This document shows positions 8,551 to 16,399 of a stretch of DNA of 64,000 nt, piece by piece. Numbering within the stretch: position 1 is the stretch's first letter; every line of letters starts with the position of its first letter. This DNA is from Micromonospora halophytica (GTDB lineage: Bacteria; Actinomycetota; Actinomycetes; Mycobacteriales; Micromonosporaceae). The notes beneath the pieces are model-generated. The model saw only the letters and a list, made by a program, of their open reading frames with translations, searched no databases and was not told where the DNA came from. Position numbers and translations under genes: made by a program. Where the stretch lies: assembly GCF_900090245.1 (NCBI RefSeq), contig NZ_FMDN01000021.1, forward strand, positions 1 through 64,000. The letters are read 5' to 3'.

Positions 8551-9300
8551 ATGCCGGAACTCGTGTACCCGCCCGTGATCACCGCCGCCAAGACGATGTT
8601 CCGGGTCCTCGACCTGCGACTGACCGTCGAGGGCAGCCACCACGTCCCCCGTACCGGCGGGGCGGTGCTGGCCAGCAACCACGTCAGCTACCTGGACTTC
8701 ATCTTCTGCGGCTTCGGGGCGCACGAGTCCCGCCGGCTGGTCCGCTTCATGGCCAAGCACGAGGTCTTCGCGCACCGGATCTCCGGCCCGCTGATGCGCG
8801 GCATGAAGCACATCCCGGTGAACCGGGCGGCGGGCGCCGGGTCGTACAACGCGGCGGTGGACGCGCTGCGTCGCGGCGAGGTGGTGGGGGTCTTTCCCGA
8901 GGCGACGATCAGCCGGTCGTTCACCGTCAAGGAACTCAAGACCGGGGCCGCCCGGATGGCGCAGGCAGCGGCGGTGCCGCTGCTGCCGGTGGCGCTCTGG
9001 GGCACCCAGCGGATGTGGACCAAGGGTCGGCCGAAGGACCTGACCCGCCGACACACCCCGATCACCATCCTGGTCGGCGAGCCGATGGACCCGGCCGACC
9101 ACCCGGACGCCAACGCCATGACGGTCGAGCTGAAGTCCCGGCTCGCCGCCCTGGTGGACCGGGCGCAGCAGGAGTACCCGGAGAAGCCCGCCGGCCCGGA
9201 GGACGCCTGGTGGCAGCCGGCCCACCTCGGCGGCACCGCGCCGACCCCCGCCGAGGCCGCCGAGCTGGACCGGCGCGGCCGCCGCACCGCCACCTCCTGA
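8551..9300 (+). CDS. PlsC-type 1-acyl-sn-glycerol-3-phosphate acyltransferase
   Basis: This 249-residue membrane-associated acyltransferase has the family motif HX4D in SNHVSYLDF (about residue 48), followed by VRFMAKHEVF, then FPEATIS (about 115, substrate phosphate binding), and VPLLPVALWG (about 147). It would transfer an acyl chain to lysophosphatidic acid or a related acceptor in phospholipid synthesis. The tail after residue 215 is Pro/Glu-rich and not conserved. It is monocistronic, with inverted repeats before the start. Several paralogues are usual in actinomycetes, so the exact acceptor is uncertain. Confidence 0.9.
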   Translation: MPELVYPPVITAAKTMFRVLDLRLTVEGSHHVPRTGGAVLASNHVSYLDFIFCGFGAHESRRLVRFMAKHEVFAHRISGPLMRGMKHIPVNRAAGAGSYNAAVDALRRGEVVGVFPEATISRSFTVKELKTGAARMAQAAAVPLLPVALWGTQRMWTKGRPKDLTRRHTPITILVGEPMDPADHPDANAMTVELKSRLAALVDRAQQEYPEKPAGPEDAWWQPAHLGGTAPTPAEAAELDRRGRRTATS

Positions 9301-10022
9301 CCCTTCCACAGACGCCGCCGGCCACTCCTCCGGCGGACCGCTCGCTCGGCCCGGACGCCTCCCCCGGGGTATCGACCCGGGCCGGGCCGTTCAGCCGTCC
9401 GCGGCGGCCCCGCCGTCGGGGGCACGGCCCGGAACCGCAGCCGGCACGGTCCCCGGTTCCCCGGCGGGGTGGTGTGGCGGACGCTACCGACTTGATCTCA
9501 CAGATGGATCACCCCGCCCGTGCCGTGCCCGTGCCGTGCCCGTGCCGTGCCCGGCCCGTGCCCGTGCCGTGCCCGGCCCGTGCCGTGCCGTGCCCGGCCC
9601 GTGCCGTGCCGTGCCCGGCCCGTGCCGTGCCCGGCCCGTGCCGTGCCGTGCCCGGCCCGTGCCGTGCCGTGCCCGGCCCGTGCCGGAGCCGGAGCCCGTG
9701 CCGGTTGCCGGACGGGGAGACGCCGGCCTCCGGCGGTGAGGGCCGGTCTCCGACGGACGCTGATCCAGATGTGCCATCAGGTCTGTAGTGTCCCGACGTC
9801 TCCACTGCTCCTGCGGGCGGTTGCTTCCCGGCCGGGGTCCGGCGCGACCCCGTCGGCGGAGCGACCGCGATGATCGCCCCCGGGCCGGGTCCGGCGTGAT
9901 ACGTCGGCGGGGCGACCGGGCGGTGGCCCCGGGCCGCCGGGCCGGGGCGGTGGCCGGATCGTTCCGCATCCGGGCATGATGGTGCCTGCCGCCCCGGCCT
10001 CCACCCGGCCAGGATCTCTTCC
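9301..10022. other. 722-bp intergenic region containing a GC-rich tandem array
   Basis: No convincing gene is seen. Open frames here are low-complexity products of the repeat array at 9517-9708 (Pro/Val/Cys/Ala or Arg/His/Gly/Thr runs). Near 9850-9950 two imperfect copies of GTCGGCGG(A/G)GCGACCG are followed by GGGCCG blocks. Promoter elements for the isochorismatase gene are expected near the right end but none stands out. Confidence 0.6.
9517..9708. repeat. Degenerate 21-/16-bp tandem repeat array
   Basis: Four identical 21-bp units begin at 9580, 9601, 9638 and 9659. Shorter 16-bp forms lie at 9542 and 9622, and a 22-bp variant at 9558. All units are built from GTGCC blocks followed by CGGCCC. 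Units are contiguous with no unique spacers, so this is not a CRISPR array. The array decays at both ends into GTGCCC and GGAGCC steps. Slippage origin is likely. Confidence 0.85.
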
Positions 10023-10631
10023 ATGAGCAGAGCAGCACTCGTCGTCATCGACGTCCAGGAGTCCTTCCGTCGGCGCCCGATCTGGGCCCACGGCTCGAAC
10101 CCCGCCATCGTCGGCCAGGTCGACCGGTTGGTCGACGCCGCCCGTCGCCGTGGTGACCTGGTCGTCTGGGTCCTGCACGCCGAGCCCGGCAGCGGGACCG
10201 TCTTCGACCCGACGTCCGGGCACGTACGGCTGATCGACGGGCTGGCCGCCCGGCCCGGCGAGCCGACCCTGGTGAAGACCTCGCACAACGCCTTCACCAC
10301 CACCAACCTCCAGCAGATCCTCACCGCGGCCGGCGTCCGCGACCTGACCGTCTGCGGCATCCGGACCGAGCAGTGCGTGGAGACGACCACCCGGGTCGGC
10401 TGCGACCTCGGCTACCGGATGACCTTCGTGATCGACGCGACGGTGACCTTCCCGACCCCGCACCGGGACCTCCCCGCCGACGCGAGCCTGGCGGAGATCC
10501 TCGCCGACCCGCGCACCCTGCCGACCGGGGAGATGATCGCCCGCACCGAGTACGCGCTCGCCAACCGGTTCGCCACCGTGCGTACCGTCGACGAGGTCAC
10601 CGGCGCGGTGCCGGCCGGCGCGGGAGCCTGA
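10023..10631 (+). CDS. Isochorismatase-family cysteine hydrolase
   Basis: A 202-residue protein with the cysteine-hydrolase triad: Asp in VVIDVQESF (about residue 9), Lys in LVKTSHNAF (about 86), and Cys in CGIRTEQCVETTTR (about 120). Family members hydrolyse isochorismate, nicotinamide or related amides; the substrate here cannot be read from sequence. Five bases separate its stop from the start of a GlxA-type regulator, and such pairs (hydrolase plus DJ-1/AraC regulator) are common, so the regulator may control or sense the same substrate. Confidence 0.9.
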   Translation: MSRAALVVIDVQESFRRRPIWAHGSNPAIVGQVDRLVDAARRRGDLVVWVLHAEPGSGTVFDPTSGHVRLIDGLAARPGEPTLVKTSHNAFTTTNLQQILTAAGVRDLTVCGIRTEQCVETTTRVGCDLGYRMTFVIDATVTFPTPHRDLPADASLAEILADPRTLPTGEMIARTEYALANRFATVRTVDEVTGAVPAGAGA

Positions 10632-10636
10632 GCGCC

Positions 10637-11584
10637 GTGGCCCGGGTCGTCTTCCTGCTGGTGCCGCAGTTGCACCTGCTGGACCTCGCCGGCCCGGCCC
10701 AGGTCTTCTCCGCCGCCGCCGACCTCGGTTACGACTACCGGCTGCACTACGTCGCCGAGCGGGACCCGGTGCCGACCGTGCAGGGCGTACCGCTGGGAGC
10801 CGTCACCGAATGGCCGGAGCTGGCCGCCGACGACCTGGTGGTCGTACCCGGCTGGCGGCCCCGCGCGCACGGCCCGGCGGGGCCGGTCGGCCGGGACGAC
10901 CTGCGGCGCCTGGCCGACCACCACGCCAACGGCGGCACCGTGGCCAGTGTCTGTGCCGGCGCGTTCGCGCTCGGCCGGGCCGGCCTGCTCGCCGGCCGGC
11001 GCTGCACCACCCACCACGACGTCCAGGACCACCTGGCCCGCGTCTTCCCGGCCGCCCGGGTGGTCCGCGACGTGCTCTACGTGGTGGACGACCGGGTGGT
11101 CACCTCCGCCGGCATCGCCAGCGGCATCGACGTGGCGCTACACCTGGTGGCCGCCCGGCACGGCCCGGCGGCGGCCGCCCGGATCGCCCGCACCCTCGTC
11201 GTCTACGCCCGGCGCAACGGCCACGAACAGCAGGCCAGCGCGATGATGCGGTACCGGTCGCACCTCTCCGACGCGGCCCACCGGGTGCAGGACCTGATCG
11301 ACAGCCGGTTCTCCGAGGCGCTGCCGCTGGCCGACCTGGCCGCTGCCGCCGGGGTCGCCGAACGCACCCTCACCCGACTGTTCCGCCGGGCCACCGGGCT
11401 CACCCCGCTCGGCTACCAGCAACTGCTCCGCCTCGAACGGGCCGAGCACCTGATCGGGCATGGCGCCACCGTCGAGTCCGCCGCCCGGGCGGTCGGTTTC
11501 ACCGACGCCCGGATGCTGCGCCGGCTCCGCGCCCGGGGTCACCCGCCGACCGCGCCCCACGCCGACGCGCCCGGCGCCCGGTAG
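10637..11584 (+). CDS. GlxA-family transcriptional regulator (DJ-1/PfpI plus AraC HTH)
   Basis: A 315-residue protein with an N-terminal DJ-1/PfpI-like domain (RVVFLLVPQLHLLDLAGP at the start; nucleophile-elbow cysteine in ASVCAGAFALGRAGLL, about residue 103) and a C-terminal AraC-type double helix-turn-helix (LADLAAAAGVAERTLTRLF and AARAVGFTDARMLRR). These proteins sense small molecules with the amidase-like domain and usually activate nearby genes. The GTG start lies five bases after the isochorismatase stop, with no better start upstream. Confidence 0.92.
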   Translation: MARVVFLLVPQLHLLDLAGPAQVFSAAADLGYDYRLHYVAERDPVPTVQGVPLGAVTEWPELAADDLVVVPGWRPRAHGPAGPVGRDDLRRLADHHANGGTVASVCAGAFALGRAGLLAGRRCTTHHDVQDHLARVFPAARVVRDVLYVVDDRVVTSAGIASGIDVALHLVAARHGPAAAARIARTLVVYARRNGHEQQASAMMRYRSHLSDAAHRVQDLIDSRFSEALPLADLAAAAGVAERTLTRLFRRATGLTPLGYQQLLRLERAEHLIGHGATVESAARAVGFTDARMLRRLRARGHPPTAPHADAPGAR

Positions 11585-11940
11585 TAGTCGTCGCGGGAGA
11601 GGAACTCGATACCGGCAGCGAGCCGGAGAGCGCGACCCGGCCCGGCCGACGGCACCCGGCCCGTCGGTCAGCTCGTTTCCGCTCGGGCCGGCCAGTCCGC
11701 AGTTCGGCCAACGGCCCGTCCAGGTCCGCACGGCAGTTGATTGACGCGGATGAATGCCACGGGAAGCGCTCTTCATCACCGGCGGTACACGCCGAGTCGC
11801 CGAGGGTTGCTCGGCGTCCGCCGTCTCCGACCGGTGTGACACCTGCGCCGCTGCCGGCGCTGAGGGGCACGGAAGGTGTTGATCCGGAAGGCGCCCCGGA
11901 CCGCACCGCTGCTCCGTCGCCCCCAGAACCGGAGATGTCC
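11585..11940. other. 356-bp intergenic region with a hairpin at 11789-11817
   Basis: No gene is seen. ACGCCGAG (11789-11796) pairs with CTCGGCGT (11810-11817). The right part should hold the promoter for the small protein at 11941, but no clear -35/-10 pair could be picked. Confidence 0.5.
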
Positions 11941-12462
11941 ATGCTCGAGACCGCCCTGGCGAAACTGCTCACCCTGAAGGCCGGTGCCACGGTGCTTGCC
12001 GTGACCGCCACCGGTGGGGTGGCGGTCGCCGCCGCGAACGGCGCCCTGCCCAACCCGCTCACCGAGGCCGGCGCGAAGCCGTCCGCGCACTCCACCGGCA
12101 CCCCCGCCGACCAGGGGAAGAACACCGGACCGACCGGCGCGAAGGGCACCCCCTCGCCGTCGCTGGTCGGCCTCTGCCGGGCGTACGTCGCCAAGGCCAC
12201 CGACAACCCCGGCAAAGCGCTGGAAAACCCTGCCTTCACCGTGCTGGTCACCACCGCCGGTGACCGGGAGAAGGTCGCCGCGTACTGCGACACGCTGCTG
12301 ACCGCCGAGAAGGGCCGACCATCCGGCCGTCCTTCGACGCGCCCCTCGGCCGCCCCGAGCCGGCCCGCCGGTAAGCCGGACACCCGCCCCACCGCCCCGG
12401 AGACCCCGCGCGCCGAGAACCAGGGCGGCGGCCACCGGCCGAGCGCACCACCCACCAACTGA
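11941..12462 (+). CDS. Hypothetical protein with N-terminal hydrophobic helix and Pro-rich tail
   Basis: A 173-residue protein. The start (MLETALAKLLTLKAG) leads into one hydrophobic stretch (ATVLAVTATGGVAVAAANG, about 15-35). A small central domain with two cysteines follows (GLCRAYVAKATDNPGKALENPAF ... AAYCDTLL, about 78-122), then a disordered Ser/Pro/Arg tail. Similar proteins in Micromonosporaceae often lie next to ECF sigma factors, but no sigma factor gene is present here. The ATG at 11941 is preferred over 11935 because GGAG lies at the right distance. It is probably anchored to the membrane; function unknown. Confidence 0.7.
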   Translation: MLETALAKLLTLKAGATVLAVTATGGVAVAAANGALPNPLTEAGAKPSAHSTGTPADQGKNTGPTGAKGTPSPSLVGLCRAYVAKATDNPGKALENPAFTVLVTTAGDREKVAAYCDTLLTAEKGRPSGRPSTRPSAAPSRPAGKPDTRPTAPETPRAENQGGGHRPSAPPTN

Positions 12463-12466
12463 ACTC

Positions 12467-12520
12467 CGACGCCGGGCGGGGCACCTCCCCACACTCTCCC
12501 CTCGCCCCGCCCCGGCGTCG
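12467..12520. terminator. Long GC-rich hairpin terminator
   Basis: The 16-base arm CGACGCCGGGCGGGGC (from 12467) pairs with a near-complementary arm ending CCCCGGCGTCG at 12520. It follows the stop at 12462 directly. A ten-base C run at 12551-12560 lies further on. Confidence 0.7.
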
Positions 12521-12648
12521 GCCAGGCCGCGTCGCGTCGGACGGCACCCACCCCCCCCCCGGGGCCGACCGAACGACGCGTGCCGACCCTGTGCCCCTAC
12601 GGGCACGCCGGGGCGGCGGCCGGTCCCGCGGCCGCCGCCCCGCTGACC

Positions 12649-13491
12649 TCAGCCGGTGCGGTGGCGAAGCCACTCCAGCGCGGCCTCGCTGCCGTTCAAG
12701 ACCGAGATGTGCCCGTCCGACGGGGCCAGCCGCAGCTCGGCCGAGGGACAGCGGCGAGCCAGCCAGGCGCTGTGCGCCGCCGGCACCAACCGGTCCCGCT
12801 CCCCGTGCAGCAGCAGCACCGGCGCGGTGACCTGGGCCGGGTCGAAGCCCCACGGCGTGACGTAGGCGATGTCGTCGTCGACCAGCCCGCCCGGGCCACC
12901 CCGCACGGCGGGGCGGACCACACTGTCCAGCCAGGACCACCGGCCCCGCAGCGCGGCCAGGTCGGCGGGGGTGAACTCGGGGTCGTACTCGACGCCGGAG
13001 GTCTCGTACCGCTCCTTTGCCTCGCGCCCCTCGGCGGCCGCCCGCAGTGACGCCACCCCGGAGGCGATCATGCCGGCGAACCAGTCCAACCCCTCGGCGT
13101 CGTACGGGGCCAGGCCCGCACCGCCCACCACGGCGAGCACCCGGTCCGGCAGCAGCGCCGCGCAGGCCAGGGCGTGCGGCGTACCGCCCGAGTGGCCCAT
13201 CGTGGCGAACCGCGCAATGCCCAGCGCGTCGGCGACCCGGGCGGTGAACTCCGCCGCCGAGGCCACGTCCCGCCCCGGGCGGCGGGTCGACCCGCCGTAG
13301 CCGGGCCGGTCGTACGACACCCAGCGGAGGCCCAGCCGGTCGGCGGCGGCGAAGAGCGGCGCCGGTGGGGCGCCGACGTTCGGCGTGCCGTGGTGCCAGA
13401 AGACGGCGAGCCGGCCGCCGGAGTCGTCGCCGGTGTCGTAGACGTGCAGGGTGTCGCCGCCCGGCAGGGCGAGATCGGTCTCCGTCACCAT
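12649..13491 (-). CDS. Alpha/beta hydrolase
   Basis: A 280-residue alpha/beta hydrolase. The oxyanion region is FWHHGTPNVG, the nucleophile serine lies in TMGHSGGTPHAL (about residue 98), the aspartate in HGERDRLVP (about 226) and the histidine in PSDGHISVL (about 255). The W-rich cap between residues 145 and 200 would shape the substrate pocket; the substrate is unknown. The ATG at 13491 gives a start typical of the family (MVTETDLALPGGDTLHVYDTG). It is followed downstream by no obvious partner. Confidence 0.9.
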   Translation of the reverse strand: MVTETDLALPGGDTLHVYDTGDDSGGRLAVFWHHGTPNVGAPPAPLFAAADRLGLRWVSYDRPGYGGSTRRPGRDVASAAEFTARVADALGIARFATMGHSGGTPHALACAALLPDRVLAVVGGAGLAPYDAEGLDWFAGMIASGVASLRAAAEGREAKERYETSGVEYDPEFTPADLAALRGRWSWLDSVVRPAVRGGPGGLVDDDIAYVTPWGFDPAQVTAPVLLLHGERDRLVPAAHSAWLARRCPSAELRLAPSDGHISVLNGSEAALEWLRHRTG

Positions 13492-13546
13492 GCGGCCGAG
13501 CCTAGGGTGCGGCACCGACAGTCCGGACGCGACCGGCCACAGCCCG

Positions 13547-14086
13547 TCACTCCTCCGGCCAGCCGGCCGGGTTGCTGACCGACTCCCGGGAAATGCCCGA
13601 GCCCGTGTCGGGCCAGTCGCCGAAGCGCTCGGAGTGCAGGTGCGCGAAGAAATAGCACATCTGCTCGCAGCCGGCGTCCAGCACGGCCATCGCCGGGTCG
13701 GCGCGCACCGCCTCGTAGAACTCGCGGCCGACGGCGACAATCCACCCCCGACAGTAGAGGAACCCGTCGTCCGAGCCGTCGGTCACGTTATGGACGTCCT
13801 GACGGTCGATGTCGTACAACTTCCGCTCCACCACCCGGTCGAAGTCGGTCAGCTCGCGGCTCGACAGATCGACGCAGAGGTCACGCAGACGGGCGAGGAA
13901 CGGGTCCAGCCAGGCGTCCAGGGCGTACGGGTCGACGTCGTCGGCCTCCGGGTCCCGGGTGGCCAGGGCCCGGCGCAGCGCCGCCGGCTCCGGCCCGAGC
14001 GACGCCCAGGCCGCCTCCACCAGGGCCCAGAACCGGGCCTCGTCCTTCGCTGTCGGCACCCGCGTCAGGTCAGCAGTCTCGGTCAC
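13547..14086 (-). CDS. DUF4240-family protein
   Basis: About 179 residues, with the DUF4240 layout: ARFWALVEAAW near the N-terminus, a central FDRVVERKLYDIDRQDV and the FLYCRGWIVAVGREFYEAV segment (about 115-130), ending in a Pro/Glu-rich tail. The family has no established function; some members resemble WGR-adjacent or SMI1/KNR4-type immunity proteins. Two GTG starts are possible (14086 and 14116), and neither has a strong ribosome site; 14086 is preferred because TETADL-type starts are seen in relatives. It is the last chromosomal gene before the integrated element. Confidence 0.75.
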   Translation of the reverse strand: MTETADLTRVPTAKDEARFWALVEAAWASLGPEPAALRRALATRDPEADDVDPYALDAWLDPFLARLRDLCVDLSSRELTDFDRVVERKLYDIDRQDVHNVTDGSDDGFLYCRGWIVAVGREFYEAVRADPAMAVLDAGCEQMCYFFAHLHSERFGDWPDTGSGISRESVSNPAGWPEE

Positions 14087-14176
14087 GCGGCGGAGGGTAG
14101 CGAGCCGGACCGACACGATCGGGACGGCGCATCGTCGACGCCGTGCGGCGTCCCTCCGGCTTCTGCGGTGACGGTG

Positions 14177-14220
14177 GTGCGCCCGGCAGGATTCGAACCT
14201 GCGGCCTTGGGATTAGAAGT
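14177..14220. repeat. attL: 44-bp attachment-site repeat, tRNA 3'-half copy
   Basis: Identical over 44 bases to 30113-30156. It begins one base outside the tRNA 3' end and stops at the edge of the anticodon loop (AGAAGT), where sequence continues GGTGTTAG instead of the tRNA 5' half. The crossover is therefore expected in the anticodon-loop region, as usual for tyrosine integrases of this class. This copy is not a functional tRNA. Confidence 0.95.
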
Positions 14221-14688
14221 GGTGTTAGCCCTATGATCTCTGGCTTCATTAGGCGCTCTAGCTGCAAAAACCTCTTCCCTGGTATGCCTGACCTTCCGTG
14301 GTGACCTGCATTTCGCACCACGAATAGCTCCACACTTGACCTGGTTACCGAATTCGGGTGTGTCGAGTTGTAGTAACGCTCTGTAAGCCAAGCCGTTTGG
14401 TAAGGGCTGGCAACGCATCGGTTCCACCGTCGACCCGGGCAAGCCGAGCAGGCCTCCGCCCAGCCCGCCAGCGTCCGTGCGGGCCGTCAAGGTCCGCTCG
14501 ACGTGGCGGGCCGGGCGGAGGCCGCTCCTCAAAGGGGCGGGTTGACGGCAGACGCGGCGGCAACGGTGGAGAGCTCCTGGGGGGCGGATTGCTTGTTCCC
14601 TGTCCCAAACAAGTCACCTATAGTGCGAATCAAGCCAGCATCGCTAGCATGACCCCGACGTACCGCCGATCCTCAAGGGGAATCTAGG
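14221..14688. other. 468-bp left end of the element, non-coding, with promoter region
   Basis: No gene is seen. The first 140 bases are lower in GC than the chromosome and may hold integrase arm sites. CTTGTT (14592-14597) and AACAAG (14608-14613) form an inverted repeat, and TATAGT at 14619 resembles a -10 box about 65 bases before the GTG of the first cargo gene, so a repressor site may overlap that promoter. Confidence 0.45.
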
Positions 14689-15135
14689 GTGACGACCCAT
14701 GCGGACCGCATGTTCGCTGAGTTAGACAGACAACTGGAGCACGTCCGGGTTCAATGCGACGCCATTGCGAGTCGCGCCGGCTTTCTCATTGCTACCACAG
14801 CCGTTGCTGCCGCAGTCTTGGCGGCCCGAATTCAGACCGGAAAGCTGAATGTGTCAGGTGCGTTATGGGCTTTAGGTATAGCTGGTGCACTTGGAGTTAT
14901 TACTCTCGTTCCGTTATTGCATCCAGGTCCGCGTCTTGTTGCCGTGCAAAGGTGGGCTACTGCTGCTGGCGAAAAGGAGCAGGCTGACGCGACTGCCGAA
15001 CTTTTTCTATCGAAGATTTTGACACTAGAGGGCAATCGTGCCCGCTTGCTAGTCATGACAGTAGCGTTCTATTTTCAAGGGGCAGCTGTCGTGCTTGCTG
15101 TCGTGCTGGCGCTGATGCAGACGATGGGGAAATGA
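14689..15135 (+). CDS. Cargo protein with three membrane helices (SLATT/Pycsar-TM-like topology)
   Basis: A 148-residue protein with an N-terminal amphipathic helix (FAELDRQLEHVRVQCDAIASRAG), then membrane segments at about 30-50, 58-78 and 122-142, and a charged loop between the second and third. The layout of a short helix with Asp/Ala-Lys-like motif entering paired TM helices recalls SLATT or Pycsar-type TM effectors, but this is topology only and not a proven match. The GTG start follows AAGGGGA by eight bases. Codon use is unlike the neighbours, with several TTA leucines (GCG TTA TGG GCT TTA). One base separates it from the next gene, so the two form an operon. Confidence 0.75.
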   Translation: MTTHADRMFAELDRQLEHVRVQCDAIASRAGFLIATTAVAAAVLAARIQTGKLNVSGALWALGIAGALGVITLVPLLHPGPRLVAVQRWATAAGEKEQADATAELFLSKILTLEGNRARLLVMTVAFYFQGAAVVLAVVLALMQTMGK

Positions 15136-15136
15136 A

Positions 15137-16138
15137 ATGGCCCGACGTTCCCGGACGCCGTCTTCGAATCAGCCGGGCTCAAGGCATCCCGAGAGCAATG
15201 CGGCGTCCGAATCCGATAGTGGTAGCGCGACTCGGAAGACGCCGGAAGTGAGGGGTGATGAGATAGGCGGGGGCGGCGCGCCTCTGTCGTTCAACGAATC
15301 TCACCTTCGAAGAGCTTCGGGCGCGGTATTGTCGCATTCCCTCCTAGGGAGGCTGGGGCCTGCCAACAGGGGAATGAGGCTCGCCATCCGTGCAATTGCG
15401 GAGTCGCTCAAACTAGCCGACTCTGGTGGGATTTCGGTTCCTGTAGCGGAGCAGGAGCAGGAGCGGGAGCAGAGTCGCGGTCAAGGTCGCGGCGGCGATT
15501 ACCGGTCTTCGGCGGCCACGGGCCATGACCAGCAACCGCGACCTAGTGCTGCTGAGGAGCGCGGACCGTCTCACCCCGCCTATAGGGGGAGTCCCTCAAT
15601 ATCGGAACGAGAGCCGATCGAGTTCTGGGCGTTGGTGGGTCGGTGGATTGACGAAGGCGAGAAAGCGCAGACCGAGTCTGCTGCTGCCTCGCGGGACGGC
15701 GGAACTGAATCTGACATGGAACCTCTTGAAGAGGTGCCGCTAGAGGAGGCCGTTAAGCAAGTTGTTGCCCTCATGACTAAAGTTTCGGCCGAGGATTTGA
15801 AGATAGACGGTGACGGCGACATTGAGATCAGGGCTGGGTCTGCGGCCGTGTTCGTTAGAACGCGAGATGCCCCGCCGCTGGTTGACGTGTTCTCGCCTGT
15901 TTTGATGGACGTTGAGCAAACGCACGAGCTTCTAATTAGGTTGTCTGAATTCAGTAACCGTTTGCCTATAGGTAGGCTCTACTATGCGGCAGAAACCGTT
16001 TGGGCGTCCATACCTGTTTATGGGCGTTATTTCCAATCGGCGCATCTGATGCTTGCCGTGCAAGTCATGATTGGGTTGGCGGATGAATTAGATGACCGAT
16101 TGAAGGCAGAGTTCGGCGGCCGGCGGTTCTTCGAATAG
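15137..16138 (+). CDS. Cargo protein: disordered N-terminus plus YbjN-like C-terminal domain
   Basis: A 333-residue protein. Residues 1-190 are rich in Ser, Arg, Glu and Gln and look disordered, apart from a short helix around NRGMRLAIRAIAESLKLA. Residues about 205-333 resemble the YbjN/type III secretion chaperone-like fold: DLKIDGDGDIEIRAG, then LLIRLSEFSNRLPIGRLYYAAETVWASIPV, then helices to the end. YbjN-fold proteins bind partner proteins. It starts one base after the membrane protein, so it probably works with it, for example as a sensor or adaptor; this is inference. Low GC and TTA codons mark it as acquired cargo. Confidence 0.7.
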   Translation: MARRSRTPSSNQPGSRHPESNAASESDSGSATRKTPEVRGDEIGGGGAPLSFNESHLRRASGAVLSHSLLGRLGPANRGMRLAIRAIAESLKLADSGGISVPVAEQEQEREQSRGQGRGGDYRSSAATGHDQQPRPSAAEERGPSHPAYRGSPSISEREPIEFWALVGRWIDEGEKAQTESAAASRDGGTESDMEPLEEVPLEEAVKQVVALMTKVSAEDLKIDGDGDIEIRAGSAAVFVRTRDAPPLVDVFSPVLMDVEQTHELLIRLSEFSNRLPIGRLYYAAETVWASIPVYGRYFQSAHLMLAVQVMIGLADELDDRLKAEFGGRRFFE

Positions 16139-16326
16139 GGGCGGGGGCGGCGTCCTCGGGCAGGTTCGCGGTTCCGAGACGCGATGACACAGGTTAAACC
16201 CCTGGGAACTGGATCTGGGAATGACTCCGTGAACGACTAACTGGGTGACATCACGATCGTTGCCCGGGGGGCCAAGGAGTCGAAGCCAGCGGGTAGGTGG
16301 CCGCAGTCGGGCGATGGCCAGGCCCC

Positions 16327-16393
16327 GGTCTAAATGGCCGCAATGGCAGAAACCCAGGCAGGCTGGGTTTCTGCCATTGCGGCCATTTAGACC
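16327..16393. terminator. Perfect 31-bp inverted repeat with 5-base loop
   Basis: Bases 16327-16357 and 16363-16393 are exact reverse complements (starting GGTCTAAATGGCCGC and ending GCGGCCATTTAGACC), with loop GCAGG. It sits between the convergent cargo operon (ends 16138) and replication gene (stop at 16400-16402). The simplest reading is a bidirectional terminator, but its length and perfection would also suit a cruciform or single-strand origin. Confidence 0.8.
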
Positions 16394-16399
16394 ACTGGC

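Noticed and set aside
9517..9708. Possible CRISPR array
   Set aside because: Units are contiguous or overlapping with no unique spacers, and no cas genes lie in the window; it is a simple tandem repeat.
14177..14220. Second tRNA gene
   Set aside because: Only the 3' half of tRNA-Arg is present; there is no D-arm or 5' acceptor strand, so it is an attachment-site copy.
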